This document shows, one piece after another, positions 8,973-18,283 of a stretch of 64,000 nucleotides of DNA; position 1 is the first letter of the stretch, and every line of letters starts with the position of its first letter. The position numbers and the translations under genes are program-made. Below the pieces are notes generated by a model. It saw nothing but the letters and a program-made list of their open reading frames with translations, was not told the DNA's origin and searched no databases. This DNA is from an uncultured Paracoccaceae bacterium (GTDB lineage Bacteria; Pseudomonadota; Alphaproteobacteria; Rhodobacterales; Rhodobacteraceae): NCBI GenBank assembly GCA_947494445.1, contig CANLVD010000004.1:1-64000 (forward strand). Direction: 5' to 3'.

Positions 8973-9051
8973 GTTCAGCTTCCTTCACCGCCACGCTTAT
9001 GCGGGAAGTGCGCCCGGCTCAACCATCGCTGTCATGATGTCAGATATTGCA

Positions 9052-9067
9052 ATCCATCATGATGGAT
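9052..9067. repeat. Perfect 16-bp palindrome over the DegT stop codon
   Basis: ATCCATCATGATGGAT reads identically on both strands and spans the TGA of the aminotransferase gene, 80 bp upstream of the MATE start on the same strand. There is no U-tract, so an operator controlling the MATE gene is as likely as a terminator. Confidence 0.45.
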
Positions 9068-10256
9068 CACCCAAAGCCGCGCAGTCCCGGATGATCGAGC
9101 CGATCAGACGACAGTCCTCGATTGAAAAGGTCAGGGGCAGGCGCATGTCGAAAAGTCCGGCCATCAGCGCATCGGTCTGCGGTAGATTCTGCGCTTCAAG
9201 ATAGCGCCAACTGCTGTGGTTGGAGGTGTATCCTTTGGGGTCCGAGGCCCCAAACCACTTCAACTCCACGCCCCTGGCCCCACATCGCGCAACAAAAGCG
9301 GACGCCGCATCCTGATCAATGCCGTCTAGGAAGAACTGGATCGAACTGCCGACAAACTTCCCCCAGCCGTCACGCTGGGGCAGTCGGATGCTGTTGGACC
9401 TCGACAGTTCATCCGCCACTGCTTCGTACAGAGCATTCCAGCGGTCCACGTTCTCGTCCAGATGACGCAATTGCGGGCGCAGGATCGCAGCCCTGAGGTT
9501 GTCCATCCGCGATGACGTGTTGGGGGTCTCCAGCTTGATGTCGGCAAAGACCTCTGCATCCGGTGCTGCCCTGTGCCGGTCGAACAGCATGTAAGATCCG
9601 GACAGCATCACGGCGCGCGCCATGAACTCCGGATCATCGGAGGTCAGAAACCCACCCTCACCGCTGTTGATATGCTTGTAGGTCTGGGTCGAGAAACACC
9701 CGGCCAGCCCGTGGGTGCCGCTCATCCTCCCTTTCCAGCTTGCCCCCATTGTGTGCGCGCAATCCTCGATCAGAATCAGATTGTGGCGCGCAACCACCTC
9801 TAGAATCGCGTCCATGTCGGACAGATGCCCTCGCATATGGGAAAGCAAAAGCACCGCACCGGGGGTGAAGGCGGCCTTGCGCGCCAGATCATCCACATCC
9901 AGCACCAGTTCCGGCGTGGTTTCCACCAGTACAGCCGTCAGTCCACAGGCCGCAATCGCACCCGGTACCGGCGCAAGGGTAAAGGCATTGGTCAGCACAA
10001 CCGAGCCGGGCTTGCGTTGAAGCGCCCGCAGTGCGATCTGCATCGCCGCACCGCCCGAGCCACAGGCAAGCGCAAATCTGCACCCCTGATAGGCAGCGAA
10101 CTCCGTCTCAAGCAATTCGGTCTCGGTCGCCTCGCCATTCAGCGAATTATACCGGTGCAAACGCCCTGACTGCATCACATCGACCGCCGCCGCAATCGCG
10201 TCCGCCGGCAGGGCTTCCTGCTGGGTGAAAACACCTGAAAATCTTGTGTCGGTCAT
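9057..10256 (-). CDS. DegT/DnrJ/EryC1/StrS family PLP aminotransferase
   Basis: A 399-residue sugar-aminotransferase-family protein with fold-type I PLP architecture. The PLP lysine sits in STQTYKHINSGEGG (near residue 195) and the cofactor-ring aspartate in LILIEDCAHTMGASWKG. Members usually transaminate keto-sugars bound to nucleotides or form aminoshikimate-type products. The specific substrate is not readable. It is separated from the WbpA-like dehydrogenase by the MATE gene on the other strand, so a joint UDP-amino-sugar pathway is possible but unproven. Convergent or overlapping neighbours are absent on its 5' side (83-bp gap to hemA). Confidence 0.85.
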   Translation of the reverse strand: MTDTRFSGVFTQQEALPADAIAAAVDVMQSGRLHRYNSLNGEATETELLETEFAAYQGCRFALACGSGGAAMQIALRALQRKPGSVVLTNAFTLAPVPGAIAACGLTAVLVETTPELVLDVDDLARKAAFTPGAVLLLSHMRGHLSDMDAILEVVARHNLILIEDCAHTMGASWKGRMSGTHGLAGCFSTQTYKHINSGEGGFLTSDDPEFMARAVMLSGSYMLFDRHRAAPDAEVFADIKLETPNTSSRMDNLRAAILRPQLRHLDENVDRWNALYEAVADELSRSNSIRLPQRDGWGKFVGSSIQFFLDGIDQDAASAFVARCGARGVELKWFGASDPKGYTSNHSSWRYLEAQNLPQTDALMAGLFDMRLPLTFSIEDCRLIGSIIRDCAALGDPS

Positions 10257-10338
10257 GGGCTGGGTCCGTGTGCGGTTCGCCCGAACCTAGCCCGTCATTT
10301 CCCGGCCAGAGAAGTAAAATGCATCAGTCCAATTGCAA

Positions 10339-11553
10339 TCAGGCGACTGCACGCGACAGGGCACATTGCGACCAGAGCGCGCTCAGCGCCTGCACCAGAT
10401 GCGCGATATCGGCATCGCTGTGCATCGGTCCGGGCGTGAAGCGCAGCCGCTCTGTCCCCTTGGGCACGGTCGGATAGTTGATCGGCTGCACATAGATGCC
10501 GTGGCTGTCCATCAGGATGTCAGCCAGCATCCGACATTTGACCGGGTCATTGACCATCACCGGTACGATGTGGCTGGGGTTCGGCAGGTGCGGAATGCCC
10601 GCACGATCCAGACCAGCCCGCAATTTGGCGACCTGCCGCTTTTGCGCGTCGCGTTCCTTGGCAGATGCCTTGAGATAGGCAACTGAAGTCCGCGCGCCCG
10701 CCGCAATCGCCGGTGGCAGAGCCGTTGTGAAGATAAATCCGGATGCAAAGGAGCGGATAAAGTCGCACAGGTGGCTGGAACCCGTGATGTACCCGCCGAC
10801 AACGCCATAGGCCTTGGCCAGAGTCCCCTCGATCAGGGTCACCCGGTCCATAAGACCCAGTTCCTCGGCAATACCGCCACCGCGCGGGCCGTACATGCCG
10901 ACCGCATGAACCTCATCCAGATAGGTCATCGCGCCAAACTCGTCTGCCAGATCGCAAATCGCCTCAATCGGGGCGATATCGCCATCCATCGAATAGACGC
11001 TCTCAAAGGCAATGATCTTGGGCGCATCCACAGGACAGGCCGCAAGCTTGGCCCGCAGGTCGTCCATATCGTTGTGCTTCCAGATCATCTTTTCGCAGCG
11101 TGCGTGGCGAATGCCCTCGATCATGGACGCGTGGTTCAGCGCATCCGACAGGATGACCGCTCCCGGCAGGCGGGAGCCAAGCGTACCTAGTGCTGCCCAG
11201 TTCGAGACATAGCCCGAAGTGAACAACAGCGCTGCCTCCTTGCCATGCAGATCGGCAAGCTCGGCCTCAAGACGGATATGTTCGTGGTTGGTGCCCGAGA
11301 TGTTTCGCGTGCCGCCCGATCCGGCACCGTATTTGTCCATGGCCGCATGCATCGCGTTGAGCACATCATCATGCTGACCCATGCCCAGATAATCGTTGGA
11401 ACACCAGACAGTCACATCCGAAAGCCCGTCTGCCCCATGGCACCCTGCTTTGGGAAACTGACCCCGACACCGTTCAAGATCCGCAAAAATCCGGTAGTTC
11501 CCTTCATCTCGCAGGGCATCAAGCTGATCGGCAAACAGGGCGTCGTAGTTCAT
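10339..11553 (-). CDS. hemA: 5-aminolevulinate synthase
   Basis: A 404-residue 5-aminolevulinate synthase, the PLP enzyme that condenses glycine and succinyl-CoA in the first step of tetrapyrrole synthesis by the alphaproteobacterial C4 route. Recognised blocks are [11 protein letters not shown] near residue 50, [16 protein letters not shown], the [15 protein letters not shown] cofactor-binding block, and the PLP-lysine region [14 protein letters not shown]. The start is ATG 11553. It heads a haem-related group with an unknown small gene, hemC, hemE and tspO. An inverted repeat lies 30-50 bp upstream. Confidence 0.97.
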   Translation of the reverse strand: MNYDALFADQLDALRDEGNYRIFADLERCRGQFPKAGCHGADGLSDVTVWCSNDYLGMGQHDDVLNAMHAAMDKYGAGSGGTRNISGTNHEHIRLEAELADLHGKEAALLFTSGYVSNWAALGTLGSRLPGAVILSDALNHASMIEGIRHARCEKMIWKHNDMDDLRAKLAACPVDAPKIIAFESVYSMDGDIAPIEAICDLADEFGAMTYLDEVHAVGMYGPRGGGIAEELGLMDRVTLIEGTLAKAYGVVGGYITGSSHLCDFIRSFASGFIFTTALPPAIAAGARTSVAYLKASAKERDAQKRQVAKLRAGLDRAGIPHLPNPSHIVPVMVNDPVKCRMLADILMDSHGIYVQPINYPTVPKGTERLRFTPGPMHSDADIAHLVQALSALWSQCALSRAVA

Positions 11554-11582
11554 GGCTCACGTCTTTTCAGTCTTTGGCTGAA

Positions 11583-11604
11583 CGGCAAATTGCCATCTTT
11601 GCCG
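11583..11604. promoter_or_regulatory. Inverted repeat upstream of hemA
   Basis: CGGCAAA at 11583-11589 and TTTGCCG at 11598-11604 form a perfect 7-bp inverted repeat with an 8-bp spacer, placed 30-51 bp upstream of the hemA start codon. The position suits an operator or a 5' leader hairpin. I cannot assign it to a known regulator. Confidence 0.4.
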
Positions 11605-11654
11605 CAAAATTGCGAGACGTCAGGCAAGGTCACATAGCCGCATCCGGCCCTGAT

Positions 11655-11978
11655 CTAATGCAAACGGCCCTTGAGCGCATGGTTGCGCACCCAACCGGCC
11701 TGGACCGGCGAATCGACAAAACACACTTTCAGACGCGCCAACCCCGGTTTTTCGGTGAACATAATGCGCCGGGCGAGCGGTTTGCGCTCTTCCACGATGC
11801 TCCAGATCGCTTCTGTATGTCCGACATGGCGCTTGGAATTGTCGATATGAACCAGCAAATCGGCGATTGCGCGCCGTTGTACCACTTCTACCGTCAATTC
11901 CGCTTCGGCTGGATCGAACACCTCACAAATCACAGTCATGACCGGCCCCCACTGGTCAAAATTGCAGCCCGGCACCAT
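11655..11978 (-). CDS. small conserved-looking protein of unknown function between hemA and hemC
   Basis: A 107-residue soluble protein starting MVPGCNFDQWGP, with AAGGTG seven bases before ATG 11978. It is acidic at the N-terminus (EVFDPAEAEL) and basic at the C-terminus (VRNHALKGRLH), with no signal peptide and no membrane segment. Codon use looks like that of its neighbours, and the opposite-strand frame lacks a plausible ribosome-binding site. I do not recognise the family. Its position between hemA and hemC on the same strand suggests co-regulation with tetrapyrrole synthesis; that is inference only. Confidence 0.65.
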   Translation of the reverse strand: MVPGCNFDQWGPVMTVICEVFDPAEAELTVEVVQRRAIADLLVHIDNSKRHVGHTEAIWSIVEERKPLARRIMFTEKPGLARLKVCFVDSPVQAGWVRNHALKGRLH

Positions 11979-12050
11979 ATCCGGACACCTTTTATATTAG
12001 TGTATTGTTAACCGAAATTCCATCTGCACGAACGGATAGCGTGACACTTG

Positions 12051-12992
12051 TCACGTCACAAAGAAGTCATCTCCCCCAAGAGCTTTCAGCTTGGCTGCCA
12101 ATTCCGCGCCCATGCGTGCGGCATCGCTGGCCGGACCCGAGATGACATCTGCATGTTTTTCCGATCCATCGGGGCGGATGATCTCGCCCGACAGGGTCAA
12201 TTGCCCCTTGTCGAGGACCGCAAGCCCGCCAATCGGCGTCTGACAGGAACCGTCGAGCCCGGCCAGAAAACTGCGCTCAGCCGCAAGTCGCGTGGTCGTG
12301 TCGCGGTCATTGATCGGCGCAAGCATGGCCGCCGCCTGGGCGTTGTCACGATGCTGCTCGATCCCGATGGCCCCTTGCGCCACCGCTGGCAGCATGTCCC
12401 CGACATCCATGGCATCGCGGATCACTTCTTCCATGCCCAGACGCCTCAGCCCTGCCATGGCCAGAAAAGTCGCATCCGCCACGCCCTCATTCAGCTTCTT
12501 CATCCGGGTCTGCACATTGCCGCGAAATTCCACGACTTCAAGATCAGGCCGGACAAACTTGATCTGTGCCCGTCGCCTGAGAGAGGAGGAACCAACCGCC
12601 GTGCCCGCGGGCATCTCTGCCAACGATCCATGGGTCAGCGAAACGAAAGCATCGCGCACATCTTCGCGCGGCAGATAGCAGGTGAGCGCCAGCCCATCAG
12701 GCTGCTCAACCGGCATGTCCTTCATCGAATGAACGGCGATGTCGATGCTGCCCTCCAGCATGGCGTCTTCGATTTCCTTGGTGAACAGCCCCTTGCCGCC
12801 GATCTCGCCCAAGGGACGGTCCTGCACCTTGTCACCGGTGGTCTTGATCACGATGATCTCGAACGCCTCCTCGGGCAGATCATGGGCCTGCATCAGCCGC
12901 GCCCGGGTCTCGTGCGCCTGAGCCAGCGCCAGCGGCGAGCCTCGCGTCCCGATCCGAAAAGGTGTGTCTGCTGAGGGGGTTGTCATCGTCAT
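12051..12992 (-). CDS. hemC: porphobilinogen deaminase (hydroxymethylbilane synthase)
   Basis: A 313-residue hydroxymethylbilane synthase that polymerises four porphobilinogens into the linear tetrapyrrole. It has the N-terminal FRIGTRGSPLALAQ, IKTTGDKVQDRPLGEIGGKG, VHSMKDMP and SSLRRRAQ blocks. The cofactor (dipyrromethane) cysteine is in GLDGSCQTPIGG. The start ATG at 12992 is chosen for its AGGA site; an upstream extension to 13043 is unlikely to be translated. It is divergent from hemE with about 100 bp between, so the two probably share a control region. A GTGACA/TGTCAC repeat lies at its 3' end. Confidence 0.97.
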   Translation of the reverse strand: MTMTTPSADTPFRIGTRGSPLALAQAHETRARLMQAHDLPEEAFEIIVIKTTGDKVQDRPLGEIGGKGLFTKEIEDAMLEGSIDIAVHSMKDMPVEQPDGLALTCYLPREDVRDAFVSLTHGSLAEMPAGTAVGSSSLRRRAQIKFVRPDLEVVEFRGNVQTRMKKLNEGVADATFLAMAGLRRLGMEEVIRDAMDVGDMLPAVAQGAIGIEQHRDNAQAAAMLAPINDRDTTTRLAAERSFLAGLDGSCQTPIGGLAVLDKGQLTLSGEIIRPDGSEKHADVISGPASDAARMGAELAAKLKALGGDDFFVT

Positions 12993-13095
12993 GTCTTCGT
13001 CCTGCCGCGACGCGGCGCTGATGTGCATTTGGCCCCTTGTCAAATTCTGCCAAGGGTGAAAGTGTAACTCAAACTAGACACAATACGAGGGCGCG

Positions 13096-14130
13096 ATGCA
13101 AAGCAAGGATAAATTGGTCATGCGGGCCCTTGGCGGAGAAACACTGCCCACACCACCGGTCTGGATGATGCGACAGGCGGGCCGCTATCTGCCGGAATAC
13201 CGCGCAACCCGTGCCGAGGCGGGCAGCTTTCTGGAGCTTTGCTACAATCCCGAACTGGCCGCCGAGGTCACCTTGCAGCCGATCCGTCGCTATGGCTTTG
13301 ATGCGGCCATTCTCTTCGCCGACATCCTTCTGGTGCCTCAGGCGCTTGGGGCCGATCTGTGGTTTGTCGAAGGTGAAGGCCCACGCCTGTCGACCGTCAC
13401 CTCGCAGGCCGATCTTGACAAGCTTGGCCCGGTCGATGCGATCCATGACACCCTGTCGCCGATCTACGAGACGGTCAAAATCCTGAAAAGCGAGTTGCCC
13501 GCCGAGACCACGCTCATCGGTTTTGCCGGGGCGCCATGGACGGTTGCAACCTACATGATTGCGGGGCGCGGCACCAAGGATCAGGCTCCGTCCCGCTCTC
13601 TGATTTACCAGAACCGCCCCGTCTTTGATGCGCTGATGGACCGGATCACCGATGCGACTGCCGCTTATCTGATAAAACAGATCGAGGCCGGAGCCGAGGT
13701 CGTGAAACTGTTCGACAGCTGGTCAGGTGCCCTGCCCGGCGCGCTCTTTGATCAATATGCCATTCAGCCCGCGATCAAGATCATCAACCAAATCCGCGCG
13801 GCCCATCCGGGCGTGCCGATCATCGGCTTTCCCCGTCAGGCAGGCGAAAAGGCCGAGGCCTTCATTGATGCAACCGGGGTTGAGGCTTGTGCCATCGACA
13901 CGTCCGTCGATCCCGCATGGGCTGCGCGCGTTCTGCAACCCAAGGCCTGCGTGCAGGGCAATCTGGATCCGTTGCTGCTGATCACCGGGGGAGATGCCCT
14001 GATCAAAGCCACGCAGGAGACCGCAGCGGCGTTTGCCAACGGTCCCTATATCTTCAATCTGGGCCACGGGATCACGCCGGAGGCTGATCCTGCCAATGTC
14101 GATGTTATGCTGCGCGCCCTACGCGGCTGA
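13096..14130 (+). CDS. hemE: uroporphyrinogen decarboxylase
   Basis: A 344-residue uroporphyrinogen III decarboxylase, which removes four carboxyl groups to give coproporphyrinogen III. It shows the N-terminal [17 protein letters not shown] signature with the catalytic arginines, the [15 protein letters not shown] block (substrate aspartate), [14 protein letters not shown] and the C-terminal [13 protein letters not shown] motif. The length is normal for the family. It is divergent from hemC and its 3' end overlaps the convergent tspO by 12 bases. Confidence 0.97.
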   Translation: MQSKDKLVMRALGGETLPTPPVWMMRQAGRYLPEYRATRAEAGSFLELCYNPELAAEVTLQPIRRYGFDAAILFADILLVPQALGADLWFVEGEGPRLSTVTSQADLDKLGPVDAIHDTLSPIYETVKILKSELPAETTLIGFAGAPWTVATYMIAGRGTKDQAPSRSLIYQNRPVFDALMDRITDATAAYLIKQIEAGAEVVKLFDSWSGALPGALFDQYAIQPAIKIINQIRAAHPGVPIIGFPRQAGEKAEAFIDATGVEACAIDTSVDPAWAARVLQPKACVQGNLDPLLLITGGDALIKATQETAAAFANGPYIFNLGHGITPEADPANVDVMLRALRG

Positions 14131-14583
14131 CCGGTTGCGTTGCCAGATGTCGTAATTCAGCGCGCCTGCGTAGCTGCCCCAGACCAGATAGGGCACGAAC
14201 ATCAGGCCTGCCAGCAGATCAACGCGGAAGAACAACAGCATCGTCATGGCCACGGCCAGCCACAGGAAGATCAACCCAATCATGGCCGTGCCCAGACGCC
14301 TGAGCCCGAAGAACATCGGGCTCCAGATCGCATTGAGCGCAATCTGGCAGCCGAACATGGCCAGTGCGGCAGGCATTGCTGGATGCCCTGAGGTCGCCAC
14401 ACGGTAGGCCGCCCAGATCATCAGGATGTAAAGTGCCGTCCAGGCCAGCGGAAACAGCCAGTTGGGCGGGGTCCAGGACGGTTTGTCCAGCTGCTCATAC
14501 CAATCACCGGGGCCATACATTGCACCCGTCGATGCTGCTGCTGCCACCGATCCGATCAGTCCCAGAAGTACAAGATAATCCAT
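14119..14583 (-). CDS. tspO: TspO/MBR family protein
   Basis: A 154-residue five-helix membrane protein of the TspO family, which binds porphyrins and cholesterol-type ligands and in Rhodobacter modulates tetrapyrrole-linked gene expression. Seen here are the first helix followed by [25 protein letters not shown], a strong family signature, then four more hydrophobic segments, with [15 protein letters not shown] and the conserved [13 protein letters not shown] end. The start MDYLVLLG (ATG 14583) fits known TspO lengths; longer frames upstream begin in unlikely sequence. Its location next to hemE supports a tetrapyrrole-related role. Confidence 0.93.
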   Translation of the reverse strand: MDYLVLLGLIGSVAAAASTGAMYGPGDWYEQLDKPSWTPPNWLFPLAWTALYILMIWAAYRVATSGHPAMPAALAMFGCQIALNAIWSPMFFGLRRLGTAMIGLIFLWLAVAMTMLLFFRVDLLAGLMFVPYLVWGSYAGALNYDIWQRNRSAA

Positions 14584-14606
14584 TTCTGCGGTTCCCATCC
14601 GGTCTT

Positions 14607-14624
14607 GGTTACTCATTGGTAACC
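14607..14624. promoter_or_regulatory. Inverted repeat in the tspO / transglycosylase divergent promoter
   Basis: GGTTAC and GTAACC (a perfect 6-bp inverted repeat with a 6-bp spacer) lie 24 bp before the tspO start and 49 bp before the transglycosylase start. Possible operator; no regulator is identified. Confidence 0.3.
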
Positions 14625-14672
14625 CATCGCCACTACTGCTGCCGACAAACCTACATCTAGGAGAAGCCTTGG

Positions 14673-15416
14673 ATGTTTCCAATTGCCCCTGCCAGTCTTG
14701 CGCTGGTTTTCGGAGTTCTGTTGCTTTTGTCCGGCGCTGCCCAGGCAAAAACCGCAGACGTGTCGGCCATCTGCGACCGCGCGGGTTCTTACGCCGCCGC
14801 CAAGACAGGCGTGCCGCTGGCTGTCATGCGTGCCATCACACTGACCGAGACGGGAACCCGGATCGAAGGACAGTATCGCCCCTGGCCCTGGACCGTGAAT
14901 ATGGAGGGCAAGGGCATCTGGTTTAACGCTCCAGACGAGGCTCTGGCCTATGTGAACAAACATTTTACGCGGGGTGCCCGCAGTTTCGATGTGGGGTGTT
15001 TCCAGATCAACTATCGCTGGCACGGCAAAGCATTTTCTTCCGTGGAAGACATGTTCGATCCCCGCAAGAACGCGCTTTACGCAGCCCAGTTCCTGCGCAG
15101 CCTTTATCAGGAAACGGGTTCCTGGTCGAAATCAGCCGGTGCCTATCATTCCCGCACACCAAAGTTTGCCAACCGCTACCGCGCCCGCTTCGACCGGATC
15201 ATCGCGCGCCTCACTGGCCAGCCGGAGCCTGAGGTTCAGGCCGATCAGTACACAGCCGATCTGCAACCCACAGACAGCGTGCCTGTGGTTGTCCCCCAGG
15301 AACCCGAAGAGCCTTGGGTGGCACCACCGCCCACTAAATACGGCTCTCTTGCCGGGCTGGCTGCGACCCGTCAGGGCCGCTCGCTCCTGCCGCGTGCGCG
15401 CCGAGGGTTGTTCTAA
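14673..15416 (+). CDS. periplasmic lytic transglycosylase (SLT domain), probably flagellar
   Basis: A 247-residue secreted protein. The signal peptide spans about residues 1-25 (hydrophobic, ending GAAQAKT). It is followed by a lytic transglycosylase SLT domain in which the catalytic Glu is probably in MRAITLTETGTR, with the downstream VGCFQINYRWHG and AGAYHSRTPKFANRY blocks. It would cleave peptidoglycan to make room for the flagellar rod, as SltF does in Rhodobacter. Support comes from its 3-bp distance to flhA and from the FlgJ-type protein at 21.8 kb, which has no muramidase domain. The C-terminal 50 residues are proline-rich and low in similarity to known domains. Confidence 0.85.
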   Translation: MFPIAPASLALVFGVLLLLSGAAQAKTADVSAICDRAGSYAAAKTGVPLAVMRAITLTETGTRIEGQYRPWPWTVNMEGKGIWFNAPDEALAYVNKHFTRGARSFDVGCFQINYRWHGKAFSSVEDMFDPRKNALYAAQFLRSLYQETGSWSKSAGAYHSRTPKFANRYRARFDRIIARLTGQPEPEVQADQYTADLQPTDSVPVVVPQEPEEPWVAPPPTKYGSLAGLAATRQGRSLLPRARRGLF

Positions 15417-15419
15417 GAC

Positions 15420-17501
15420 ATGTTCCAGAATGCCAGCCTGAATTCGCTTTTCCACCCGACGGTCCTGCTTGCCGTGGCCTTGATGGGCATCATCGTCATG
15501 ATGATCCTGCCAATGCCCGCGATTGTGCTCGATCTCGGGCTGGCTGCATCCTTTGCCCTTGCGATTCTGATCTTCACCAACACGCTGTTCATCGAGCGGC
15601 CCCTCGATTTCTCGGCCTTCCCGACGATCCTGCTGGCTTCCCTCATGCTGCGCCTGTCGCTCAATGTATCCTCGACCAAACTGATCATCGGGCAAGGCCA
15701 CAAGGGCACCGGAGCCGCCGGCGGCGTGATCGAAGGCTTTGCCATGTTCATCATGGGTGGCAGCGTCTTTCTGGGGCTCGTGGTTTTCTGCGTCCTTCTG
15801 ATCGTGAACTTCATCGTTATCACCAAGGGCGCGGGACGCATGGCCGAGGTGAGCGCCCGTTTCGCGCTGGACGGCATGCCCGGCAAACAGCTTGCCATCG
15901 ACAGCGACATGGCCGCCGGTGCCATCGACCATGCCGAAGCACGTGCCCGCCGCAAGCAGGAACAGGAAGAAACCACCTTCTTCGGTTCGCTTGATGGTGC
16001 GTCGAAATTCGTCAAGGGTGATGCGATTGCGGGCCTGCTGATCACGCTGCTCAATCTGGTGATGGGGCTGGCCATCGGGGTGTTCGTGCATCAGATGGAT
16101 GTCGGTCAGGCGGTACGCACATACTCCATTCTGACCGTTGGCGACGGGCTGGTGAACCAGATCCCTGCCGTGATCATCTCCATTGCCTCGGCCCTTCTGC
16201 TGTCAAAGGGCGGGGCCATCGGCTCGGCGGACCGGGCGCTGGTCTCGCAATTGGGCGGGTACCCGACCGCACTTCTGACTGTGGCTGTTTTGCTGGTGCT
16301 GTTTGCGCTCGTCCCGGGCCTGCCATTTGTGCCGTTTGTGCTTGGGGCCGCAGTTCTGGCAACCGCTGCATTCTTCGCGCGACGCTCAGCCCAGATTGCC
16401 AAAGCGGCCGCCGCCGCACCCGCCGTGGAACCCGCAAAACCCGCACAGAAACTCGGCGATCTACTTGATGTTGATGAGATCCACATGGAGTTTTCGGTCT
16501 CTCTGGTGCCGGTGATCATGGACAGCGTCAGCGGCCTTGACGGACGTATTTCGAACATGCGCACGCATATCGCCAAGACCTTCGGCGTGGTCATCCCTGA
16601 AATCCGTATGACGGACGACCCCGCACTCTCCGACGGCACATACGTGATCCGTATTCAGGGCGTCGAAGTTGCGCGTGCCAGCCTGATGCCCGGAAAGGTG
16701 CTTGTCCTTCTGGCTGAAGGCGAGGCCGAGGCACCTCCCGGCGCGGATGTGTCCGAACCGGTTTACGGCGCTCCTGCCCGCTGGATCGACGCCAAGGATC
16801 AGGAAACAGCCGCCCTTGAAGGCTTCTCTGTCGTCACGCCAACCGAAGTCGTCGCCACCCATCTTCTGGAAGTCCTGAAACTGAACTTTTCCCGGCTGTT
16901 TTCCCGCAGGGCTCTGCGCAAACTGCTCAAGGAATACGCGCTCGTCAGTGACGTCTCGCGAGCCGATGCGAACCGCAAGATGCTCGATGAATTCATCCCC
17001 GACAAGGTGCCTGTGGACCAGTTGCATGCGGTTCTGCGTCTGCTGCTGGAAGAGCGGGTGTCGATCCGCAATCTGGCCCTAATTCTGGAAGCCATCGCCG
17101 AGGCCAATCCTTCGACCAAGGTGCCAGAGGCTCTGGCCGAGCATGTGCGCCATAGGCTCGGCTTCCAGATCATCTCTGAATTGCAGGAGCCCGGCGGCAT
17201 CCTGCCACTCATTCAGCTGGCTCCGCAGTGGGAAGATCTGTTCCAGAAGCACCAGATCGAAGGCGAGACGAGCGTCGTCGATGTGGCTCTCCCTCCGGCG
17301 GAATTCAACCGGCTTGCCGCAGCACTGGCCGAAAAGATCACTGCAGCCAATGCAGGTGGGCGTTATCCGGCGATTGTCACATCGACCCGCAGACGGCGGT
17401 TCATCCAGACCGTGCTGGCGGCAAAGTCGATCCGCAACCCTGTTGTCTCGTTCGAGGAGATCGGCACCGACATTCGGCCCGCCATTCTGGGTGTCGCGTG
17501 A
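15420..17501 (+). CDS. flhA: flagellar export apparatus protein FlhA
   Basis: A 693-residue FlhA, the large subunit of the flagellar type III export gate. The N-terminal half has about eight transmembrane helices and the FHIPEP signature (EVSARFALDGMPGKQLAIDS). The cytoplasmic half contains the export-substrate docking domains (end block ATSTRRRRFIQTVL-like). It starts 3 bp after the transglycosylase stop and its stop shares an A with the fliR start (TGATG), so the genes are translationally linked. Confidence 0.97.
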   Translation: MFQNASLNSLFHPTVLLAVALMGIIVMMILPMPAIVLDLGLAASFALAILIFTNTLFIERPLDFSAFPTILLASLMLRLSLNVSSTKLIIGQGHKGTGAAGGVIEGFAMFIMGGSVFLGLVVFCVLLIVNFIVITKGAGRMAEVSARFALDGMPGKQLAIDSDMAAGAIDHAEARARRKQEQEETTFFGSLDGASKFVKGDAIAGLLITLLNLVMGLAIGVFVHQMDVGQAVRTYSILTVGDGLVNQIPAVIISIASALLLSKGGAIGSADRALVSQLGGYPTALLTVAVLLVLFALVPGLPFVPFVLGAAVLATAAFFARRSAQIAKAAAAAPAVEPAKPAQKLGDLLDVDEIHMEFSVSLVPVIMDSVSGLDGRISNMRTHIAKTFGVVIPEIRMTDDPALSDGTYVIRIQGVEVARASLMPGKVLVLLAEGEAEAPPGADVSEPVYGAPARWIDAKDQETAALEGFSVVTPTEVVATHLLEVLKLNFSRLFSRRALRKLLKEYALVSDVSRADANRKMLDEFIPDKVPVDQLHAVLRLLLEERVSIRNLALILEAIAEANPSTKVPEALAEHVRHRLGFQIISELQEPGGILPLIQLAPQWEDLFQKHQIEGETSVVDVALPPAEFNRLAAALAEKITAANAGGRYPAIVTSTRRRRFIQTVLAAKSIRNPVVSFEEIGTDIRPAILGVA

Positions 17502-18283
17502 TGCTGGATCTGCTGGCCCAGATCCTCACAGTGGCCGAGACCCTGTTTCTCAGCTTCCTTGCCGTATTCATCCGTGTCGGAGCGGTCACCATGCTGATGC
17601 CCGGTTTCGGCGAAAGCTTCATCCCCGGGCGGCTGCGTCTGGCCATTGCCCTGTCCTTCAGCATGATCTGCGCGCCCTTCCTTGCACAGGACCTTGCCAC
17701 GCCTCCCACTGACGCGCTCGGCCTGATCCTGCTTATCCTGTCCGAGGCGCTGGCCGGGCTGCTTCTGGGCCTCTCGGTGCGCATCATCGTCATGGCGTTG
17801 CAATTGGCCGGTGCCTTTGCCGCTCAAAGCACATCGCTGGTGCAGATGGCAGGTGTGGCGGTCACGCCCGACCCGTTGCCGGCCCTTGGCAACATGCTGG
17901 TGCTGGCAGGCCTGACGCTTGCCCTGATCACGGATCTGCACATTCAACTGGTCTGGATGATCGTGCAAAGCTACGAGATCCTGCCAGTTGGCCTGCTGGC
18001 CGACAGTTCCAGCGTCGCGGACTGGGGTGTTGCCCATGGCATGGCGGCCATTCGCCTTGCCTTTTCCCTCGCCGCGCCCTTCGTCATCGCGTCGCTTCTG
18101 TACAATCTCGCACTTGGAGCCATGAACCGCGCCATGCCGCAATTAATGGTGGCTTTTGTCGGAGCGCCCGCGATTACCGCTGGAACGCTGGTCATCCTGA
18201 TGCTGGCCAGCCCGTTCATTCTGGCCACCTGGCTGAACGCCATGGGAACAACGCTTGAAACCCCGCTCGGTGGCCTTCCGTGA
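17501..18283 (+). CDS. fliR: flagellar export apparatus protein FliR
   Basis: A 260-residue FliR, a core membrane subunit of the flagellar export gate (with FliP and FliQ). It starts at the ATG overlapping the flhA stop; a longer frame from 17228 runs inside flhA and is not real. Visible are about six hydrophobic segments, VRVGAVTMLMPGFGE near residue 25 and the conserved AFAAQSTSLVQM stretch. The C-terminus ends near GGLP, overlapping the GTG of flhB by four bases. Confidence 0.95.
   Translation: MLDLLAQILTVAETLFLSFLAVFIRVGAVTMLMPGFGESFIPGRLRLAIALSFSMICAPFLAQDLATPPTDALGLILLILSEALAGLLLGLSVRIIVMALQLAGAFAAQSTSLVQMAGVAVTPDPLPALGNMLVLAGLTLALITDLHIQLVWMIVQSYEILPVGLLADSSSVADWGVAHGMAAIRLAFSLAAPFVIASLLYNLALGAMNRAMPQLMVAFVGAPAITAGTLVILMLASPFILATWLNAMGTTLETPLGGLP

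Noticed and set aside
11574-12011. 145-residue plus-strand frame across the hemA-hemC gap
   Set aside because: It overlaps the better-supported minus-strand gene at 11655-11978, which has a Shine-Dalgarno and a more natural composition.
12048-12974. 308-residue open frame antisense to hemC
   Set aside because: hemC is unmistakable on the minus strand; the plus-strand product lacks motifs and a ribosome-binding site.
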